From Pseudomonas sp. (GTDB lineage: Bacteria; Pseudomonadota; Gammaproteobacteria; Pseudomonadales; Pseudomonadaceae), in the NCBI GenBank assembly GCA_003488145.1, contig DNMQ01000425.1:1-12391 (forward strand): 12,391 nucleotides of DNA, given 5' to 3'. How positions within the stretch are numbered: the stretch's first letter is position 1; every line of letters begins with the position of its first letter. Below are positions 9,107 to 12,391 of this stretch, piece by piece. The position numbers and the translations under genes were made by a program. The notes under the pieces are model-generated. The model made no database searches, was not told where the DNA came from, and saw nothing but the letters and a program-made list of their open reading frames with translations.

Positions 9107-9334
9107 ATGACTTATCTGATAGATGCCTGGCTGGATCGCCCGCAACCCTACCTGCGCATACTCGACCGGAATACCGGCGCCGTATGCGTTTCACTCGAAG
9201 GGGATGCACTGGAAGAGTTGCGAGAACAAGGTGATCTCGATGTGCAGGAGTTGAGCACGAGTGAACCCTGCGTGCTCAAGGAACAGGTTCGAAACCTGTT
9301 CCTCTTCAGCTATGCCCGCGCGCTGCGGCCCTGA
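9107..9334 (+). CDS. Small conserved protein, probably iron-regulated, function unknown
   Basis: A 75-residue protein beginning MTYLIDAWLDRPQPYLRILD and ending VRNLFLFSYARALRP. It has no signal peptide, no clear membrane helix and no motif I can tie to a function; it is acidic in the middle (LEGDALEELREQGDLDVQEL), with two cysteines. GGAGG (9096-9100) sits 6 nt before the ATG, an excellent ribosome binding site, which together with the Fur box supports a real gene. Its place just after ispB and before fklB matches P. aeruginosa PA4570, which I recall as an uncharacterised iron-responsive gene. Inference: a cytoplasmic protein made under iron limitation. No terminator with a T run follows; the 117 bp to fklB hold only the small palindrome TCGGTAACCGA (9401-9411). 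Confidence 0.85.
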   Translation: MTYLIDAWLDRPQPYLRILDRNTGAVCVSLEGDALEELREQGDLDVQELSTSEPCVLKEQVRNLFLFSYARALRP

Positions 9335-9451
9335 CCAGTACGCAATACCGAGATCGAGAGCCGCACACGGGCAAAGCGGTCAGGGCTCACCAGCAGCTTG
9401 TCGGTAACCGATTAGTCGCCGACCACAGACGCTACGCCCCAGCAGCCGGAC

Positions 9452-10069
9452 TCAGAGCACGTCCAGCAGTTCGACGTCGAATACCAGCGTGCTGTGCGGC
9501 GGGATACTGCCAACGCCCTGAGCACCATAGGCCAGCTCGCTCGGTACATACAGGCGCCACTTGCTGCCGGCATTCATCAGCTGTAGTGCTTCGGTCCAGC
9601 CGGCGATCACGCCGCCTACCGGGAACTCGGCAGGCTGGCCACGCTGGTAGGAGCTGTCGAACACACTGCCGTCGATCAGCGTGCCGTGGTAATGCGTGCG
9701 CACACTGTCCTCGCGGGACGGTTTGGCGCCCTCACCGGTCGTCAGCACTTCGTATTGCAGACCCGACTCCAGCACCACAACGCCTTCGCGCTTGGCATTC
9801 TCGACAAGGAAGGCGCGTCCTTCTGCTGCGGCAGCTTCGGCTTTCTGCTGCGCCTCGGCCTGCATGCGCTCGCGGATCACCGCGAAGCTCGCATTCAACG
9901 CTTCCGGGCTGACCTGGCTGGCGATGCCGGCGAAGGCATCACGGATGCCGGCGATGACTGCATCGAGACTGACGCCCGGCGGGGGATTGTCACGCAGCTG
10001 GTCGCCCAGCTGGCGGCCGATGCCGTAGCTCACACGGGTTTCGTCAGTGGATAGATTGAGGTCGGTCAT
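9452..10069 (-). CDS. fklB: FKBP-type peptidyl-prolyl cis-trans isomerase, FklB/FKBP22 type
   Basis: Speeds cis-trans isomerisation of proline peptide bonds and assists folding. It has 205 residues, like E. coli FklB (FKBP22). The N-terminal dimerisation domain (1-95) begins MTDLNLSTDETRVSYGIGRQ and runs into a long alanine/glutamate helix (MQAEAQQKAEAAAAEGRAFL). The C-terminal FKBP domain (about 96-205) shows GLQYEVLTTGEGAKP, HYHGTLIDGSVFDSS (126-140), GGVIAGWTEALQLM (152-165), YVPSELAYG (174-182) and IPPHSTLVFDVELL. There is no signal peptide, so it is cytoplasmic rather than a Mip/FkpA periplasmic form. ATG 10069, 7 nt after GGAG, was chosen; the frame stays open upstream but without family similarity. 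It is separated from the DUF2256 gene by 97 bp, where a run of seven T and a poor extended -10 (TGCTAGGCT) are seen. Confidence 0.95.
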   Translation of the reverse strand: MTDLNLSTDETRVSYGIGRQLGDQLRDNPPPGVSLDAVIAGIRDAFAGIASQVSPEALNASFAVIRERMQAEAQQKAEAAAAEGRAFLVENAKREGVVVLESGLQYEVLTTGEGAKPSREDSVRTHYHGTLIDGSVFDSSYQRGQPAEFPVGGVIAGWTEALQLMNAGSKWRLYVPSELAYGAQGVGSIPPHSTLVFDVELLDVL

Positions 10070-10166
10070 GCCGGGCTCCGAGAGGAAAAAAAGGTCGGCC
10101 AGCCTAGCACAGCTGAAGCGAGCGGACGCAGCCACCCACGCCGCATTGCCGCCGGCAGTGCCTCCA

Positions 10167-10307
10167 TTACCTGCCCTGCCGATTGCGCCGACAGCGTTCG
10201 GAGCAATAACGCACCTCATCCCAGCAGCGCGACCACTTCTTTCGCCAGGCAAACGGCAGGTTGCAGGCGGCACAGCACTTGAATGGCAGGTCCGCTTTCC
10301 TTCTCAC
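10167..10307 (-). CDS. DUF2256 family zinc-finger-like small protein
   Basis: A 46-residue basic protein, (M)[18 protein letters not shown] then [22 protein letters not shown]. The family hallmark WRKKWxRCWDEVxYCSxRCR is complete. Cysteines at 12 and 15 (CxxC) and 35 and 39 (CxxxC) could hold one zinc; Cys28 lies between. The start is taken as GTG 10307-10305, which overlaps the photolyase stop by four bases (GTGA). A longer frame from an ATG at 10358 would run inside the photolyase gene and lacks similarity. DUF2256 genes are, as I recall, often next to or fused with cryptochrome/photolyase genes, which fits this coupling. The function is not known; nucleic-acid binding or help with the iron-sulfur photolyase are guesses. 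Confidence 0.88.
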   Translation of the reverse strand: MRRKADLPFKCCAACNLPFAWRKKWSRCWDEVRYCSERCRRNRQGR

Positions 10308-11839
10308 AGCGCGTCCTCGGCATCCAGCCGCGCCAGAAGCGACTCGCCACGCTCCCACAGCGCCTGCTGCTTGCTGCCTTCCATGCGCGCGAGGTTGCGA
10401 TAGACCATGCTCATCCGCGGATTACCCTGCAACTGCTCGCGGTGGCGCATGAGAAAGTGCCAGTACAACGCGTTGAACGGGCAGGCATCGTCTGTCGTGC
10501 TCTCGCGCACCTTGTAAGAGCAATCCTGACAATAGTTGGACATGCGTTTGATGTACTGGCCACTGGCACAGTAGGGCTTGGAGCCCAGGTAGCCGCCGTC
10601 GGCGTGCAGCACCATGCCCAGCACGTTGGGCAGTTCCACCCAGTCGAACGCATCCATATAGACCGCCAGGTACCAATCGCACAGCGCGGGCGGCGCGATG
10701 CCGGCGAGCAGCGCGAAATTACCGGTCACCATCAGCCGCTGGATATGGTGAGCGTAAGCATGCTCCAGCGTCTGCCCGATCACCTGGCGCATGCAGTTCA
10801 TGCGCGTCTGCCCGGTCCAGTAGAACTCCGGCAGCGGCCTGGAATTGCCGAGGGCATTGCGTTGCGCATAGTCAGGCATCTGCAACCAATAGATACCGCG
10901 CACATACTCACGCCAGCCAATCAACTGGCGAATGAAGCCTTCGGCAGCGTTCAGCCCGACTCGCCCCTGCCGGTAGGCCGCATCCACGTCATCACACAGG
11001 CGGCGCAGGTCAAGCAGGCCGACGTTGAGCGCGGCGCCGACGCGCGCATGGAACAGGAACGGCTCGCCGCTGGCCATGGCGTCCTGGTAGTCACCGAAAG
11101 CGGCCAAGCCGAAATCGAGAAAATGCAGCCAGAGCTGTTCGGCCTCGGCGTGGGTGACGGGGTAATCGAAGCCGTCCAGACGGCCGTAGTGATGCGCGAA
11201 ATGCGCGCTCACCAACGCCTGCACAGCGCGCGTGGTTTCGTCAGCGGCGAAGCGCAAGGTGATCGGGCCGTGCAATCCGCGTGGCAGCGGCTTGCGGTTG
11301 TCCGTATCGAGATTCCATACACCGCCCTCCGGTGTACCATCCGGATTCAGCAGAAGGCCCGTTTGGCGACGCATCTCGCGATAGAAGAACTCCATGCGCA
11401 ACTGTCGCTTGCCACTGGCCCAACCGGCGAACCCGGTCCGCGAGCAGATGAAGCGGCGGTCGGCATGCCAGGTGATCGAGAGCCCACTGCTCTTGAGCGC
11501 CTGTTCGACCCGCCAGTCACCGGCCTCGGTGACATGGATTTCGTCAGGTCGATACCATGCGGCGAAGCGCGCCAGCTCCCCGGCCAGCGAACCGCTGTTG
11601 GCAGGATCGTCGAGTGTCACGTAATCCACTGTGATTCCGCGTTTGCGCAACGCCTCAGCGAAGTGCCGCATGGCGCTGAACAGAAAGATGATCTTCTGCG
11701 GGTGATGTGGGACGTGTCCGGCTTCTTCAGCGACCTCAGCGAGCAGCACCCGGTCACGCGTCGGATCGAGCCCATCCAGGGCGGAGAGCTCGAAGCTCAA
11801 CTGGTCGCCGAGCACCAGGCGCAGTGCGGCGACGCTCAC
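10304..11839 (-). CDS. Iron-sulfur (6-4) photolyase / bacterial cryptochrome (FeS-BCP, PhrB/CryB type)
   Basis: Flavoprotein of the FeS-BCP branch of the cryptochrome/photolyase superfamily, whose studied members (Agrobacterium PhrB, Rhodobacter CryB) bind FAD, a ribityllumazine antenna and a [4Fe-4S] cluster; PhrB repairs (6-4) photoproducts. The 511 residues match family length. The N-terminal alpha/beta domain begins [16 protein letters not shown]; the C-terminal FAD-binding helical domain holds [11 protein letters not shown] and [22 protein letters not shown]. Cluster cysteines are Cys349, Cys437, Cys440 and Cys453, one less than the PhrB numbers (350, 438, 441, 454), and His364-His365 match PhrB His365-His366. 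The start is GTG 11839 with a modest AGAGA upstream. It lies 58 bp after the DUF6482-like gene and overlaps the DUF2256 gene, so the three are probably one operon. Repair versus signalling cannot be decided by sequence alone. Confidence 0.95.
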   Translation of the reverse strand: MSVAALRLVLGDQLSFELSALDGLDPTRDRVLLAEVAEEAGHVPHHPQKIIFLFSAMRHFAEALRKRGITVDYVTLDDPANSGSLAGELARFAAWYRPDEIHVTEAGDWRVEQALKSSGLSITWHADRRFICSRTGFAGWASGKRQLRMEFFYREMRRQTGLLLNPDGTPEGGVWNLDTDNRKPLPRGLHGPITLRFAADETTRAVQALVSAHFAHHYGRLDGFDYPVTHAEAEQLWLHFLDFGLAAFGDYQDAMASGEPFLFHARVGAALNVGLLDLRRLCDDVDAAYRQGRVGLNAAEGFIRQLIGWREYVRGIYWLQMPDYAQRNALGNSRPLPEFYWTGQTRMNCMRQVIGQTLEHAYAHHIQRLMVTGNFALLAGIAPPALCDWYLAVYMDAFDWVELPNVLGMVLHADGGYLGSKPYCASGQYIKRMSNYCQDCSYKVRESTTDDACPFNALYWHFLMRHREQLQGNPRMSMVYRNLARMEGSKQQALWERGESLLARLDAEDAL

Positions 11840-11897
11840 GACCAGTTCTCTTGATGCTTACCGAACAGGGCGCTACCGACGCGCCTGCCGCCGGCCG

Positions 11898-12203
11898 TCA
11901 CCACTGGGACCGCATGCCGACCGGCACGCGCAACGGCTCGCGGACGCCCTCGGCAAGACCGCACATCTCGTCGTACGGTGATTGCTGCACCAGATGAAAG
12001 GGCAGCTCCGGTAGCTCGCGTAACAGATCACGAGCGTGCTCGACGGACCGCAGATGCCACACATCGCCGCGCGCGTCGATCAGACTATGGCGCTGACCCT
12101 GCAGGTAGATGTCGAGAAGATAGATGCCGCCCTCGAGCGAAATCAGCTCGAGAGCGTCGATACGCCCAGCGTGGGCATGAGTGGCGAGATTCTGAAGGTT
12201 CAT
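11898..12203 (-). CDS. DUF6482-like small protein, function unknown
   Basis: A 101-residue protein starting MNLQNLATHAHAGRIDALEL, with LEGGIYLLDIYLQGQ in the first half and HLVQQSPYDEMCG, then EPLRVP, near the end. This pattern resembles the DUF6482 family of Pseudomonas, named here from memory. It has no signal peptide or membrane helix; one cysteine lies in DEMCG. ATG 12203 has only a weak ribosome binding site (GGGCAAG). It is the first gene of the minus-strand group DUF6482-photolyase-DUF2256. Its start lies 14 nt from the large inverted repeat at 12218-12269, which probably contains or controls its promoter. The function is unknown; a link with light or UV response is only by association. 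Confidence 0.8.
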   Translation of the reverse strand: MNLQNLATHAHAGRIDALELISLEGGIYLLDIYLQGQRHSLIDARGDVWHLRSVEHARDLLRELPELPFHLVQQSPYDEMCGLAEGVREPLRVPVGMRSQW

Positions 12204-12217
12204 GGCGCTTGCCCATT

Positions 12218-12269
12218 TGAAAAGCAGTACAGAATATTTAACAAAAAACCGATTCTGTACAGCTTTTCA
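12218..12269. repeat. 18-bp near-perfect inverted repeat upstream of the photolyase group
   Basis: TGAAAAGCAGTACAGAAT (12218-12235) and ATTCTGTACAGCTTTTCA (12252-12269) are inverted copies matching at 17 of 18 positions, separated by 16 AT-rich bases. It fills most of the gap between yqhA (stop at 12294) and the DUF6482-like gene (start at 12203). On the minus strand TGTACA (12261-12256), a 19-bp spacer and TATTCT (12236-12231) could be a -35/-10 pair. It can be read as an operator-promoter or as a terminator for yqhA (arms end in AAAAGC/GCTTTT). The evidence does not settle which. Confidence 0.85.
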
Positions 12270-12293
12270 GGTTTAGCACCTGCGGAGGGACGC

Positions 12294-12391
12294 TCAGTGC
12301 TTGGTGAGCTTGTCGAGATAGCCCATGGCGAACGCCGAGACCACAAAGGTCAGGTGGATGATCACGTACCACATCAGCTTTTCGCTATCGA
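12294..12391 (-). CDS. yqhA: YqhA / UPF0114 (TIGR00645) inner-membrane protein, C-terminal end
   Basis: Only the last 31 residues are in the window: [20 protein letters not shown] followed by YLDKLTKH and TGA (12296-12294). This is nearly identical to the end of E. coli YqhA ([20 protein letters not shown], then YLDRLTRH), an integral membrane protein of unknown function and about 165 residues. The visible part is the final membrane helix plus a short basic tail. The start and the other helices lie beyond the right edge. It reads towards the DUF6482-like gene, with the inverted repeat 12218-12269 in between. Confidence 0.9.
   Translation of the reverse strand, partial: DSEKLMWYVIIHLTFVVSAFAMGYLDKLTKH

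Noticed and set aside
10070..10273. 68-residue N-terminal extension of FklB
   Set aside because: It overlaps the DUF2256 gene and has no FKBP similarity. The ATG at 10069 has GGAG at proper distance and gives the usual length.
10283..11854. 523-residue open frame on the plus strand opposite the photolyase
   Set aside because: It lies entirely antisense to the photolyase gene and its neighbours, and its product shows no recognisable domain. Long antisense frames are common in GC-rich genes, while the minus-strand product has every family motif.
12218..12269. Inverted repeat considered as transposon ends or a MITE
   Set aside because: Only 16 bp lie between the arms and I see no flanking target duplication, so an operator or terminator reading is better.
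12268..12282. CAGGT/ACCTG hairpin just after yqhA considered as its terminator
   Set aside because: The stem has only five pairs and is followed on the minus strand by AAAAGC, not by T residues.

Overview
The window reads as a chromosomal housekeeping segment from a Pseudomonas-like gammaproteobacterium (GC-rich; protein sequences and gene order both fit). The order ileS-ribF-murJ | rpsT | creA-proB-obg | rpmA-rplU | ispB | small protein | fklB follows, as I remember it, the P. aeruginosa PA4560-PA4572 neighbourhood. The species cannot be fixed from the sequence alone. I see no IS element, phage, CRISPR array, tRNA or rRNA, and no gene-free stretch longer than about 240 bases.

Layout. 1-3470 (minus strand): murJ (lipid II flippase), ribF (FMN/FAD synthesis) and the 5' part of ileS, tightly packed and probably one operon. 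3614-4013 (plus strand): rpsT (ribosomal protein S20), with its own sigma70-type promoter, a GTG start and a strong terminator that faces both ways. 4060-6973 (minus): obg, proB and creA (ribosome/stress GTPase, proline synthesis, secreted protein of unknown role). 7099-7916 (minus): rplU-rpmA (ribosomal proteins L21 and L27), with a good promoter, a leader of about 130 nt and a terminator. 7935-8958 (plus): ispB (prenyl diphosphate synthase for the ubiquinone tail), transcribed divergently from rplU from a near-consensus promoter. 9066-9334 (plus): a 75-residue protein behind a probable Fur box, so probably made under iron starvation. 9452-10069 (minus): fklB, a cytoplasmic FKBP-type prolyl isomerase. 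10167-12203 (minus): a DUF6482-like small protein, an iron-sulfur photolyase of the PhrB/CryB type, and a 46-residue DUF2256 zinc-finger-like protein whose start overlaps the photolyase stop. 12294-12391 (minus): the 3' end of a yqhA-type (UPF0114) membrane protein gene.

Most of the window is well-understood core biology: translation, cell-wall lipid transport, flavin, proline and quinone synthesis. The parts worth a second look are the DUF6482/photolyase/DUF2256 group, which is preceded by an 18-bp near-perfect inverted repeat containing TGTACA, and the Fur-box-preceded small protein. The iron-sulfur photolyase binds a flavin, and RibF supplies flavins, but the distance between the two genes gives no sign of a specific link. 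I found no convincing evidence of a wholly undescribed multi-gene system.
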